Shown here one piece after another: positions 1 to 8,672 of a DNA stretch of 64,000 bases; position 1 is the first letter of the stretch, and each line of letters starts with the position of its first letter. A program made the translations under genes and the position numbers. The stretch lies in contig NZ_LISX01000012.1 in assembly GCF_001905465.1 (NCBI RefSeq), forward strand, positions 62,001 to 126,000, given 5' to 3'. The notes under the pieces were generated by a model. It was not told the origin of the DNA and did not search any database. It was given only the letters and a program-made list of their open reading frames with translations. Origin of the DNA: Kitasatospora sp. CB01950. Lineage in GTDB: Bacteria > Actinomycetota > Actinomycetes > Streptomycetales > Streptomycetaceae.

Positions 1-178
1 CCGGCGCCACCGCCACCAGGCCCGGGCTCGCCCCGAACGGGTTCGCCCGGTGCTTCCAGTCGAAGAACTCGGCGCTGCGCCGCCCCGTCGGGCCGCCCGC
101 CAGCGAAGCCGTCAGCAGCTCCAGGACCGCCGGTACGTCCGCCGACTCCAGGCCGCGGTACGTCAGTTCACCGCTCAC
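1..178 (-). CDS. GNAT-family acetyltransferase, N-terminal part (runs off the window start)
   Basis: The reading frame begins with a GTG at 178, preceded by a GGAGGGG ribosome site, and is still open at base 1. The visible residues start VSGELTYRGLESADV and contain EFFDWKHRANPFG, a phrase I associate with GNAT-like proteins found in actinobacterial polysaccharide clusters. It starts 22 bases after the stop of the upstream glycosyltransferase on the same strand, so it is probably the third gene of the operon that begins at 3232. Only about 59 residues are visible and the CoA-binding loop lies outside the window. The acceptor, a sugar amine or otherwise, is therefore an inference from context. 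The start is well supported; the family call is moderate. Confidence 0.6.
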   Translation of the reverse strand, partial: MSGELTYRGLESADVPAVLELLTASLAGGPTGRRSAEFFDWKHRANPFGASPGLVAVAP

Positions 179-200
179 GTCGTGCTCGTCCCCTCCGGAC

Positions 201-1292
201 TCAGCGTGCCAGCACGCGTGCGTACACCCGCTCGACCGCCCGCTGCGCGCCCGCCACGTCGAAGGACTTCGAGCGCTCCCGGGCGGCCGCGCCCATCCGC
301 CCCCGAAGGCCGGCATCGGACGCCAACTCCTCCAGCGCCGCCGCCAGTTGTGCGGGATCGTCGGGCGGAACCAGGCGGCCCTCGGCGCCGTCGTCCAGCA
401 CCTCCGGCATGCCGCCGACCCTGGTCACCACCGACGGCAGGCCGCTGGTCATCGCCTCCATCAGCGCCACCGGCAGGCCCTCCTGGCGGGAACTCAGGCA
501 GAACACGTCCCAACCCGGCAGCAGCGCCGGCACGTCCCCGCGCGAGCCCGCGAACAGCACGCCCTCGCCCGCCAGTTGACGCAGCCGCGCCTCCAGCGGG
601 CCCGAACCGACCAGCACCAGGCGGGCGTTCGGGTGCGCCCGGCGGAGCAGCGCGAACGCCGCCAGCAGCGTGGCCTGGTCCTTCTTCGCCGTCAGGTTGC
701 CCACCGTGCCGATCACCAACGCGTCGTCCGGCAGGCCGAGCTCGGCCCGGGCGGCGTGACGGGCGGCCGGGCCGGACGGGGCGTCGCCCAGGTCCGGGCC
801 GTGGTGCACCACCGTCAGCCAGTCGCCCGGGCGGCGGCGGCCGATGCCCGCCGCCACCGCGTGCGAGACCGCGACCACCGCGTCGTTGCGGCCGTACGTC
901 AGCGCGTTGGCCCAGCGGGTCGGCAGGCGGTAGCGCTCCCACAGGTTGTGCTCCGTGTGCACCAGGCGGGTGCCGCGGCCCACCGTCAGCAGGCGGGCCG
1001 CGACGGCCGGCACCGGCATGTGGGTGTGCACCAGGTCGTAGCGGCGCTCCGCGAGCAGCGCCCGCAGCCGCAGCGGCCAGCGCCGGGCGGGCGCGCCGCC
1101 CAGGCAGTGCACCGGGACGCCGGCCGCCTCCAGGGCGGGCGCCAGTGCGTCCTTGTGCGGAAGTACATACGCCACCTCGACGGCGAAACGCGAACGGTCC
1201 ACGTGGCGGGCGCAGTTGAGCAGCAGCTGCTCCGCGCCGCCCCGGCCCAGGCCCTTGGCCAGCCAGAGCACCCGGGCCGGACCGCCCGTCAC
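201..1292 (-). CDS. GT4-type glycosyltransferase (GT-B fold)
   Basis: This 363-residue protein likely transfers a sugar from an activated donor to a lipid-linked glycan at the cytoplasmic face of the membrane. The N-terminal Rossmann half opens with a glycine-rich loop (KGLGRGGAEQ). The C-terminal half carries NLTAKKDQATLL, then SRQEGLPVALMEAM, the EX7E motif that contacts the donor sugar in GT4 enzymes. The GTG start at 1292 overlaps the stop of the upstream kinase gene in a GTGA arrangement with GAGGAG upstream, so the two are translationally coupled. Length and motif order are normal for GT4. Donor and acceptor cannot be read from the sequence. Confidence 0.88.
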   Translation of the reverse strand: MTGGPARVLWLAKGLGRGGAEQLLLNCARHVDRSRFAVEVAYVLPHKDALAPALEAAGVPVHCLGGAPARRWPLRLRALLAERRYDLVHTHMPVPAVAARLLTVGRGTRLVHTEHNLWERYRLPTRWANALTYGRNDAVVAVSHAVAAGIGRRRPGDWLTVVHHGPDLGDAPSGPAARHAARAELGLPDDALVIGTVGNLTAKKDQATLLAAFALLRRAHPNARLVLVGSGPLEARLRQLAGEGVLFAGSRGDVPALLPGWDVFCLSSRQEGLPVALMEAMTSGLPSVVTRVGGMPEVLDDGAEGRLVPPDDPAQLAAALEELASDAGLRGRMGAAARERSKSFDVAGAQRAVERVYARVLAR

Positions 1293-3232
1293 CGCTCCTC
1301 GCCGAGGCGCAGCTGCAGGGTGGTCTCGTTCTGCTCCTCCGGCGGCTGCTCGGCCGGGCGGCGGCCCCAACTCGTCGTCCCACCGCGGCGGTTCTGCTCC
1401 TCGCCGTAGCCGGGCGCGGCCGGGCGGGGATCGGCCGGACGCTGGTGCTCGCCCGCGCGGCGCTGCGGCTCCACCCGGTGCGGCGGCTCGGCGCGGTGCT
1501 GCGGTTCGCTGTGACGCTGCGGCTCGGCGCGGTGCTGCGGTTCGCTGTGACGCTGCGGCTCGGGACGGTGCTGCGGCTCGCTGCGGCGCTGCTGCTCGGG
1601 ACGGCGCGGCTCGGCCTTCGCGGGCGCGGGCGGCGCGGCGGGGGCGCCCTTCGCGCCGGCCCGGCCCGGGCGCGGGATGCGCTTGCGGCGGCCCGTGGTG
1701 CCCTCCGCGCCCAGCAGCGCCACGCCCGCCACCGGGACGCCGGTGCGGGCCAGCAGTTCGGAGACCCGGTCGGCCTCCTCCGGGCGGACGTTGCCCGCCA
1801 TCACCGTCACCAGCACGGTGTCCGCGTGCTGCACCAGGTCGTAGGCGTCGTTGGCGTGCAGCAGCGGCGAGGAGTCGATCAGCACCACGTCCGCGTGCCG
1901 GCGGGCGAGCGTCAGCACCTCGCCGGCGCGCAGCACCAGCGCCGCCGGGTACGCGGTGGTGTTGCCGCCGGTGATCAGCGCGACGCCCGCCACGTTGGTG
2001 CGGCGGATCAGGTCCACCGGGTCGGGCAGCTGCTCGCCCGACAGCAGCTCCGCCATGCCCGGGCCGTCGCCCACGCCGAACTGGCTGCGCAGGTCGGGCT
2101 GGCGGAAGTCGCAGTCCAGGACCAGGACCTGGCGTCCGGTCTCGGCGAGCGTCGCCGCCAGGTTCGCCACCGTGGTGGTCCGCCCGTCGCCGGAGCGGCC
2201 CGACATCACCAGCACCACCGGCGCCGGTTCGGCGGCCCGCCGGGCCCGGCGGTCGTCCGGGTCCAGGCCGCCCTGGCCGAGCTGCGCGGACAGCGCGTGC
2301 GGGCCGGTCAGCAGCAGGGTCGAGCGCAGCGAACGGTAGGCCTCGGTGGCCGGGTCCTCCGGGCGGGCCGTCACCAGCGGCTCGCGCAGCCGGCGCAGCC
2401 GCCGCGACAGCCGGGGGATCTCGCCGATCACCGGCAGGTTGAACGCCTCCTCGGCGCCGTCGCGGGTGCGCAGCCGGGTGTCCATCCGGGACAGCATCAG
2501 CGCGGCGACCACGCCCAGCGCCAGGCCCAGCACCACCGCCAGCGCGAGGCGCACGCCCCGGCTGGGCGAGGTCAACAGGTTGCCGCCGAGCTCCTTGGCG
2601 TCGATCGACCCCCACTGCTGGATGGCGTCGGTCTGGCTGTAGTTCTGCAGGTCGGCGATGGCGCCGAGGGTCTTGGTCAGCGCCGCCGTCGCGGTCGACA
2701 ACTGCGGCTGGAGCTTGGCCTGATCGGTCGCACCGGCCCGGCTGAACTGCTTCTGCAGATCGTCGAGTTGCTGCTGTTGGGCGTCGGCCTGGGCGCGCAG
2801 CCGCTTGATCGACTCGTCGGCGCTCTTCTTCGACTCCTGGCTGTAGCCGGTGATGGTGGCCTCCGACAGCGCCGCCGCCAGGTCCGCGCAGGACTGCTGG
2901 GTCGGGCCGGTGGTGGTGAACACCAGCATCTGGGTGGACGCGGCCGCCACCGTGCGGCGCGCCGAGAGGCCCGCGACGTCCGTGATGTGCAGCGTCTGCG
3001 CCGCCGCCGTGGTCACCGCCGAGCCCTGCGCGTACGACAGCACCTGGTCGGCCCGGACGGTGTCGGCCGCGCCCGCGACGGGAGTGATCGCCACCTTGCA
3101 CTGCCACTTGCCGTTGTCCACCGCGTCACCGGCGGGCGTCAGCACGAAACCCACGATCAGTGCGGCGGCCGTACAGCCGGCCAGCAGCCGCCAGTACCGC
3201 CGCAGAACGGTGAACAGATTTGCCGGTTCCAC
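1289..3232 (-). CDS. Wzz-like chain-length protein fused to a BY-kinase-like ATPase domain
   Basis: This 647-residue polysaccharide co-polymerase has a Wzz-like region with a first membrane segment near residues 15-35, a periplasmic helical region (about 40-220) and a second membrane segment near 225-245. A cytoplasmic P-loop domain follows. That domain has Walker A' (VLVLDCDFRQPDL) and Walker B (VVLIDSSP), but the Walker A reads GRSGDGRTTT with arginine 351 where lysine is expected. The tail is a Glu-Pro-Gln-His-Arg repeat with very few tyrosines, unlike the tyrosine cluster of classical BY-kinases. The GTG start at 3232 has GAGGGG nine bases upstream. It heads an operon with the two following genes. 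Kinase activity is doubtful; a chain-length role fits the neighbours. Confidence 0.85.
   Translation of the reverse strand: MEPANLFTVLRRYWRLLAGCTAAALIVGFVLTPAGDAVDNGKWQCKVAITPVAGAADTVRADQVLSYAQGSAVTTAAAQTLHITDVAGLSARRTVAAASTQMLVFTTTGPTQQSCADLAAALSEATITGYSQESKKSADESIKRLRAQADAQQQQLDDLQKQFSRAGATDQAKLQPQLSTATAALTKTLGAIADLQNYSQTDAIQQWGSIDAKELGGNLLTSPSRGVRLALAVVLGLALGVVAALMLSRMDTRLRTRDGAEEAFNLPVIGEIPRLSRRLRRLREPLVTARPEDPATEAYRSLRSTLLLTGPHALSAQLGQGGLDPDDRRARRAAEPAPVVLVMSGRSGDGRTTTVANLAATLAETGRQVLVLDCDFRQPDLRSQFGVGDGPGMAELLSGEQLPDPVDLIRRTNVAGVALITGGNTTAYPAALVLRAGEVLTLARRHADVVLIDSSPLLHANDAYDLVQHADTVLVTVMAGNVRPEEADRVSELLARTGVPVAGVALLGAEGTTGRRKRIPRPGRAGAKGAPAAPPAPAKAEPRRPEQQRRSEPQHRPEPQRHSEPQHRAEPQRHSEPQHRAEPPHRVEPQRRAGEHQRPADPRPAAPGYGEEQNRRGGTTSWGRRPAEQPPEEQNETTLQLRLGEER
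1489..1610 (-). repeat. 36-base in-frame tandem repeat encoding the His/Glu/Pro/Gln tail
   Basis: Roughly three copies of a 36-base unit lie within the kinase tail. Two adjacent copies are almost identical (from about 1489 and 1525) and the third is diverged. Each unit encodes 12 residues of the type EPQHRAEPQRHS. The period is a multiple of three, so copy-number changes would keep the frame open. Confidence 0.8.
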
Positions 3233-3505
3233 CGGTTGGTTCCCCTCGCCTCGTCCCGACGCCCGCGCCCGCCCGCCCTCCGGGCGGGCTGCGACCACGA
3301 CAGTTGGACGGTCCCCCCAGACCATTGCCCCTGCGATCGATGCTTCCCGGCCCGGACCTGCGGCGCAAGCACTTTGGCGATTCCGGTACCAAGCTGTGGA
3401 CGTATTCCGGTCGCCCGCACACAATCTGACGAAACATCATCAAACGTCCACACCGGCCGGAGGAGGGCCCCGGAAGCGCTCCGGGAGCGAACCGACCGTG
3501 CGGCG

Positions 3506-4639
3506 TCAGGTCAGTGCGCGCTCGTAGAACTCCACCATCCGCGCGGACACCTGCTGGAGGGTGAACCTGGTCAGGAAACGCGCCCGCGCGGCCTTCGCCC
3601 GCACCAGCGCCTCGCCCCGGTCGTCCAACGCCCGCAGCAGCGCGGCCGCCAGCTCGCGGGGCCGCTGCGGGGGCACCAGCAGCGCGTAGTCCTCCGAGCC
3701 GACGGTCTCGCGCAGCGCCGGGACGTCCGCGCACACCAGCGGCACGCCGACGCCCATCGCCTCCATCGCCGCGCTGCCCAGGCCCTCCCAGCGGGACGGC
3801 ACCGCGCACACCTCGGCCGCCGCCATCAGGTCGAACACGTCGTCCCGCGGCCCCAGGAAGCGCACCCCCTCGGTGCGGGCGGCCAGTTGCTCCAGCCGGG
3901 CCGTCTCCGCGCCGCGGCTGCCGGCCAGCAGCAGCACCGCATCGGGACGGGCCGCGCGCACCTGGGGCCAGGCGGAGAGCAGCACGTCCAGGCCCTTCTG
4001 GTACTGCTGGCGGGCCGCCGCCAGCACCACCGGCACGTCCTCGGCGAGCCCGAGCTCCGCCCGCACCGCCGCCCGGCGCTGCGGGGTCACCGAGCCGAGC
4101 AGCTGCGGGTCGCGGCCGCGCGGCACCACGTCGATCCGGCGGCGCGGCACCAGCAGGCGGGCCGCCATCGCGTCCGCGACGTGCTCGGTCAGCGCGTGGA
4201 AGCGGCGCACGCCCTGTGCGGTCAGCGCGTCCACGCCCTGCGCGGCCCGCACCTTCCACGGGCTCAGGCCGCGGGCCCGCAGGTGCTCCGGCCCGTACGC
4301 CGAGTTGACCAGGCTGGAGACCACCGGCACCCGCGCCGCGAGCGCCGCCGGGCGGCCCAGCACGTCCGACTCGTACAGGGTGGTGTGCACCAGGTCCGGC
4401 CGGCGGCGGCGGAACTCGGCGCGCAGCGCGGCCAGCCGGGCCGGACGCGAACCGCGCAGCACCGGCACCGGCTCGGCGCCCGCCGCCCGCAGCTCGGCCT
4501 GGAAACCGCCCGGCGACTCCTTCAGGAACGCCACCTGCAACTCGACGCCCGCCCGCACCAGCAGCGGGGCCATCGCCGCCAGGCCCTGCTCGGCACCGCC
4601 CACCCGGCTCACACTGTCGATCACGTACACCACGCGCAC
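3506..4639 (-). CDS. GT4-type glycosyltransferase
   Basis: A 377-residue GT-B enzyme. The start is taken as the GTG at 4639, which gives VRVVYVIDSVSRVGGAEQ, the usual GT4 opening with a glycine-rich loop; the frame stays open upstream but has no homologous features there. The C-terminal half has the donor-binding signature RWEGLGSAAMEAMGVGVP (EX7E). It lies upstream of, and on the same strand as, the Wzz/kinase operon, with a 270-base gap between them. It probably adds one residue of the exopolysaccharide repeat unit. The sugar specificity is not visible. A weak GGGGGTT stretch precedes the start. Confidence 0.87.
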   Translation of the reverse strand: MRVVYVIDSVSRVGGAEQGLAAMAPLLVRAGVELQVAFLKESPGGFQAELRAAGAEPVPVLRGSRPARLAALRAEFRRRRPDLVHTTLYESDVLGRPAALAARVPVVSSLVNSAYGPEHLRARGLSPWKVRAAQGVDALTAQGVRRFHALTEHVADAMAARLLVPRRRIDVVPRGRDPQLLGSVTPQRRAAVRAELGLAEDVPVVLAAARQQYQKGLDVLLSAWPQVRAARPDAVLLLAGSRGAETARLEQLAARTEGVRFLGPRDDVFDLMAAAEVCAVPSRWEGLGSAAMEAMGVGVPLVCADVPALRETVGSEDYALLVPPQRPRELAAALLRALDDRGEALVRAKAARARFLTRFTLQQVSARMVEFYERALT

Positions 4640-4740
4640 CGCAGCAACCCCCTTGCCCAGGCGACCGCCCGACCGCCGCTCAGCATCCCAGCCGGACGGG
4701 GCCCGCGTCCGCGAAACCGGAGTAAACCCGGCCGGTGCCG

Positions 4741-5400
4741 CTACGCGAGGGTCTGCGGGGGAGCGGTGGTCAGCATGCCGGTCAGGGCGAGGTCGAGCAG
4801 CCGGTCGGCCTGCTCCGGGGTGTCGTGCTCGCGGCTCCACGCGGCGGCGTTCATCAGGGTGAACAGGTCGGCGCCGGTGGTGTCGCCGCGCAGCACACCG
4901 GCCGCACGGGCCCGCTCGGTGAACCCGTCGCACAGGGCGGTCAGTTCGGCGCACGACTCGCTCAACTCGGCGGCTCCGGCCGCGAGCTGCTCGGTCAGGC
5001 CCTGGTAGGCGGCGGCGTGCCGGACCACCGCGCGGACCCACTCGGCGAGCGCCCGGCCCGGGTCGCCGCCCTTCGCCAACTCCTCGCCGTGTACCAACAG
5101 TTCGGCCGTGCGCTGCTCCAGCAGGGCGGCGATCAGCGCGGCGCGGGTCGGGAAGTGCCCGTACAGGGTGCCGATCGCGACGCCCGCCCGGCGGGCGACC
5201 CCCTCCAGCGAAGCCCCCGTGCCCTCCTCCCGGAACACCGCGTCGGCCTCGGCGAGCAGGCGCTCCCGGTTGCGCAGCGCATCCGCGCGCGGGCGGCGAC
5301 GGGCGGGGGGCGGTCGGGGGCGGTCGGCCGATCGGGCGCGGTCGCCGATTCGGGTGACGGGCGGCTGATCAGCCGCTACGGCGACGGGCCGATCTCGCAC
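4741..5400 (-). CDS. TetR-family transcriptional regulator with an abnormal 5' end
   Basis: The N-terminal helix-turn-helix is clear: ALRNRERLLAEADAVF, then GVARRAGVAIGTLYGHFPTR, then an all-helical ligand-binding half with the composition of TetR_C. Normal TetR proteins begin about 10-15 residues before the first helix, but no ATG, GTG or TTG exists in frame there. The nearest start is a GTG at 5400, about 40 residues too early and inside the opposing oxidoreductase remnant, so the true start is uncertain. The usual arrangement is a TetR gene divergent from an NmrA-like reductase it controls. Here the intergenic region seems to be missing. The gene may be inactive or translated from a fortuitous start. 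Confidence 0.7.
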   Translation of the reverse strand: MRDRPVAVAADQPPVTRIGDRARSADRPRPPPARRRPRADALRNRERLLAEADAVFREEGTGASLEGVARRAGVAIGTLYGHFPTRAALIAALLEQRTAELLVHGEELAKGGDPGRALAEWVRAVVRHAAAYQGLTEQLAAGAAELSESCAELTALCDGFTERARAAGVLRGDTTGADLFTLMNAAAWSREHDTPEQADRLLDLALTGMLTTAPPQTLA

Positions 5401-5781
5401 ATCGACTGCCACGACATCGCCGCCTGCGCCGACGTCCTCCTCACCGGACCCGCCCGCCCCGGCGAGACCTTCGTCCTCACCGGCCCCGAAGCCCTCACCG
5501 ACGCCCAACTCGCCGACCGCGTCGCCACCGCGCTCGGCCGCCCCGTCGGCCGCGTCACCCTCACCCCCGGCGACCTCGCCGCCGCCCTCGCCGGCCGGGG
5601 CGCGCCCATCGGCTTCGCGGAGGACCTCGCCGTCCTTCTCCGGGGCGCGGCCGCCGGCTCCCTCGCCGAGGTCACCGCCGCCGTCGCCGACCTCCTCGGC
5701 CGCCCGGCCCGGACGGTGGACGAGTTCCTGGCCGACAACCTGGCCGAACTGCGGAAGTCGGCCGCCGGCCAGCGGAGTTGA
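5353..5781 (+). pseudogene. C-terminal remnant of an NmrA-like NAD(P)-binding oxidoreductase
   Basis: The frame encodes about 140 residues matching the second half of an NmrA/SDR-type NAD(P)H-binding protein: ISRYGDGPISHIDCHDIA, then a TFVLTGPEALTDAQLADR-like segment, then EVTAAVADLLGRPARTVDEF. The complete family is roughly 270-290 residues with an N-terminal GATGxxG dinucleotide loop, which is absent. No start codon is available near the beginning of the homologous part. The remnant runs head-on into the 5' end of the divergent TetR gene, as if one deletion removed the reductase start, the promoter region and the TetR start. It is most likely non-functional. Confidence 0.72.
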
Positions 5782-5902
5782 ACCCGCGGGTCCGGCAGGT
5801 CCGGCGGGTCCGGCGGGTCACGAGCGGGCAACTGTGGGTTCGGCGGGTCCAGTTGGGTGAACCGGGCCCGCCGGCCCGAGGCGTCTCGGTAGGGTCGGGC
5901 GC

Positions 5903-6976
5903 ATGGCCGAGCCGCGCGTTCTGCATGTGATCACCGACCCGCGGGCCCGTGGCGCGCAGCGTTCGGCGCGGGATCTGCACGGCGAGTTGGTGCGCCGGGG
6001 GCAGGTGTCCGAGCTGGTGGCGTTGCATCCGCATCCGGACGCGGACCCGGGGGAGCCGGTGGCCGTGCTGGGGCCGTCCCGCCATCATCCGGACACGCTG
6101 CGGGCGCTGCGGCGGGCGGCCGGACGGGTCGACGTGGTGGTGGCGCACGGCTCGTCGACCCTGCAGGCGTGTGCGCTCGGGCTGATGGCGTCCCGCACCC
6201 CGTTCGTCTACGTGAACATCGGCGACCCCCGACACTGGACGTCGACTGCCGCGCGGCGCCTGCGGGTCGGCGCGTTCCTGCACCGGGCCGCCGCCGTCGC
6301 CGCGATCTCCCCGCAGGCCGTGGACCTGCTGCGCACCCGCTTCCGGCTGCCCGCCCGCAGGCTGCACGTGCTGCCCAACGCCCGCCCCGCAGAACGCTTT
6401 TCGCCGCCCGCCGGCCCCGCCGAGAAGGCCGCCGCCCGGGCGGCTCTCGGGCTGCCCGGGGACGGGCCGCTGGTCGCCTGGATCGGCGCCCTCAGCCCCG
6501 AGAAGCGCCCCGACGTCGCCCTCGCCGCGCACGCCCTCCTCCCCGGGACGGTCCGACTCGCGCTCGCCGGCGAAGGCCCGCTGCGCGCGCGCCTCACCGC
6601 CGACGCCGGCCCCCGCACCCACCTGCTCGGCCCGCTCGCCGACCCCGCGCCGCTCTACCGGGCCGCCGACCTGCTGCTGCTGACCAGCGACTCCGAAGGC
6701 GTCCCCGGCGTCCTGATCGAAGCCGCCCTCGCCGCGCTGCCCGCCGTCGCCACCGACGTCGGCTGGGTCTCCGACGTCGTCCGCCCCGGCGAGACCGGAC
6801 TGCTCACACCCCCCGGCGACCCCGCCGCGACCGCCGAAGCCCTCCGCGCCCTCCTCGCCGCCGACCGCACCCCGTACGGCGACGCCGCCCGCGCCCACGC
6901 CCTCGCCCACTTCGACCTCGACGCCGTCGCCACCCGCTGGCAGTCGCTGCTGCGCCAGGTCGCCCGCACTCGCTGA
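5903..6976 (+). CDS. GT4-type glycosyltransferase
   Basis: A 357-residue GT-B protein beginning MAEPRVLHVITDPRARGAQ, an N-terminal strand and glycine/alanine-rich loop typical of GT4. The donor-binding half contains GALSPEKRPDVAL and the EX7E motif in TSDSEGVPGVLIEAAL, followed by a loop typical of retaining enzymes (PGETGLLTPPGD). The ATG at 5903 is the first in-frame start; the ribosome site is weak (GTAGGGT). It stands alone between the oxidoreductase remnant and a DUF2004-like gene. A role in the same surface glycan pathway is inferred from the surrounding GT genes. Confidence 0.86.
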   Translation: MAEPRVLHVITDPRARGAQRSARDLHGELVRRGQVSELVALHPHPDADPGEPVAVLGPSRHHPDTLRALRRAAGRVDVVVAHGSSTLQACALGLMASRTPFVYVNIGDPRHWTSTAARRLRVGAFLHRAAAVAAISPQAVDLLRTRFRLPARRLHVLPNARPAERFSPPAGPAEKAAARAALGLPGDGPLVAWIGALSPEKRPDVALAAHALLPGTVRLALAGEGPLRARLTADAGPRTHLLGPLADPAPLYRAADLLLLTSDSEGVPGVLIEAALAALPAVATDVGWVSDVVRPGETGLLTPPGDPAATAEALRALLAADRTPYGDAARAHALAHFDLDAVATRWQSLLRQVARTR

Positions 6977-7010
6977 CGCCGATGTCGGACCGCGCAGATA
7001 CCGTCGCCCG

Positions 7011-7517
7011 ATGGCCATGGGACACACGTATTTCGGGCGACTGGACACGGACGCGCTCCACGACACCGACGTCGTCTGGGAGGGCGCCGTGCAACTGGGG
7101 GACGCCCAGGTCGAGGCCCGGCTCTGGGCCGGACCGTCCGCCCAGCCGTCCGCCGAGGTGCTGGACGACCTCGCCGCCCGACTCACCGACCTGCCGACCC
7201 TCGACGCGGCGGCGCGCACGGCCCTGCGCGCGTACCTGCACGAGGACCGCTCCTTCATCGACTTCCACCTCGAGGAGTGGGAGGACAGCGGGACGGCCGC
7301 CCGGCTCGTCCGCGAGGCGGCGGGCGCGGAGGTCGGGCCGGACGCCTTCGTGGCGGCCATGCGCCTGACCGGCATCGGGCTGTGGCCGACCGGCCCGTCC
7401 GAAGGCCGGCCCCCGGTCGTGCTGGACTACACCTTCGAGCCCGACCTCGGCGACCAGATCCTCGCCGTCAGGGCGACCCGGGCCGGGGCGGTGGCCTCGG
7501 TCGACTGGGAGAGCTGA
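7011..7517 (+). CDS. DUF2004-like hypothetical protein
   Basis: A 168-residue cytoplasmic protein without signal peptide or membrane segment. The opening HTYFGRLDTDAL followed by a strand-rich stretch and a C-terminal phrase DYTFEPDLGDQILAVRA resemble DUF2004 proteins, whose function I do not know. It begins 34 bases after the glycosyltransferase stop with two candidate ATG codons (7011 and 7017), so it may be co-transcribed. Codon use is normal for the region. Confidence 0.7.
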   Translation: MAMGHTYFGRLDTDALHDTDVVWEGAVQLGDAQVEARLWAGPSAQPSAEVLDDLAARLTDLPTLDAAARTALRAYLHEDRSFIDFHLEEWEDSGTAARLVREAAGAEVGPDAFVAAMRLTGIGLWPTGPSEGRPPVVLDYTFEPDLGDQILAVRATRAGAVASVDWES

Positions 7518-7784
7518 CGGCCCCGGGCCCGCCGGCGGCAGCGGTGATCGTGCGGCGGGGCCGGTGTTCCGGCTGGACCGGTTCGAGGTGAACGGCGTCA
7601 CACCGGCCGCACCGTCCGAGCCCGAACGGGACCGGCCCTGAGGGGAGTTGGCGTCCGCGCGCCGTCCCGGACGTGTAACAGCGGCGTTCCGGACGGATAC
7701 CCGAGGAACCGTCCGACAGACGGACGCGTGGTGACGCATGCCCCGCCGACCGGCGGAGCGGACACAGCCCCCGCAGGAGCCCCC

Positions 7785-8483
7785 ATGAACCTCCGCAAGC
7801 CCGCCGCAGCCGCCCTTCTCGCCTGCTCCGTCCTCGCCCTGACGGCCTGTGACCCCGACACCGCCGCCAACCCGGCACCCGCCACCAGCTCCGCCGCGGG
7901 CGGCTCGGCGGCCGCGCCGTCCGCCGGGGCCTCCGCCGGCGGCACCGGCGCCACCGGCGGAAAGTCGTCCGCGCCCGCCAAGCCCGCCGGTGACGTCAAG
8001 GCGTGCGGCGGCTCCGAGAAGGAGAGTGACGTCAAGGCCGAACTGACCCTCGACCGGAGCGCCGACCCGCGGATCACCGGCGTCATCAAGCTCACCAACA
8101 CCACGAGCACGGACTGCGTCGTCTACGGCAAGGCCGACCTGCGCACCGACCACACCGCGCAGTTCGAGAAGCTCGTCAGCGGCGTCCTCGGCTCCGGCAC
8201 CTTCGCCACCGACAAGGCCAACGGCACCGTGCTGCACCCCAACGTGCCGGTGTACCAGGCCGTCACCTGGCTCGCCTCGCCGCCCGTCGCGCCCAACTCC
8301 TCCTGCACCACCGGTTCGCTGCTGGTGATGGTCCGCAACGAGGGCGTGCTGACCCTGCCCATGCCGGTCAAGGACGCCCGGTACTGCCCGGTCAAGGAGG
8401 AGGGCTCCGACCAGGTGCAGATCGGCGTCCCGCAGGCCTCCGAGGCCGAGGCCAAGGCCCAGCTGCGCGCCCTCGGCAAGTGA
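7785..8483 (+). CDS. Secreted lipoprotein, DUF4232-like
   Basis: A 232-residue protein whose N-terminus (MNLRKPAAAALLACSVLALTAC) is a lipoprotein signal with lipobox LTAC. A low-complexity Ala/Ser/Gly linker to about residue 65 follows, then a beta-rich domain with paired cysteines and the phrase KLTNTTSTDCVVYG. This pattern resembles DUF4232 domains, which are common extracellular domains of unknown function in Streptomyces. The ATG at 7785 follows GCAGGAG with good spacing, better than the upstream GTG at 7728. Expected location is the outer face of the membrane. Confidence 0.78.
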   Translation: MNLRKPAAAALLACSVLALTACDPDTAANPAPATSSAAGGSAAAPSAGASAGGTGATGGKSSAPAKPAGDVKACGGSEKESDVKAELTLDRSADPRITGVIKLTNTTSTDCVVYGKADLRTDHTAQFEKLVSGVLGSGTFATDKANGTVLHPNVPVYQAVTWLASPPVAPNSSCTTGSLLVMVRNEGVLTLPMPVKDARYCPVKEEGSDQVQIGVPQASEAEAKAQLRALGK

Positions 8484-8672
8484 CCCCGGGCCGGTGGGCG
8501 GGGCCGGGGTGGGTGAGCGAGCGGGGGCGCGCCCGCCCACCGGGCGCCTGAGGTCCCGCCAATGCCCGGACGTCCGACGTCAGTTCGACCGGCACTGCTC
8601 CGTTCCGGCGAATTCCGCCGACCGGGGCCGGATCACCTGGCCCGCACCCGGGCGGCCTGCCACGCTGCCCTC

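Noticed and set aside
1445..5008. A plus-strand open frame of nearly 1,200 codons opposite the kinase and glycosyltransferase genes
   Set aside because: It is Arg/Gln/His-rich low complexity, antisense to clear genes with good motifs and third-position GC, and it crosses a non-coding gap. It is an antisense artefact of high GC.
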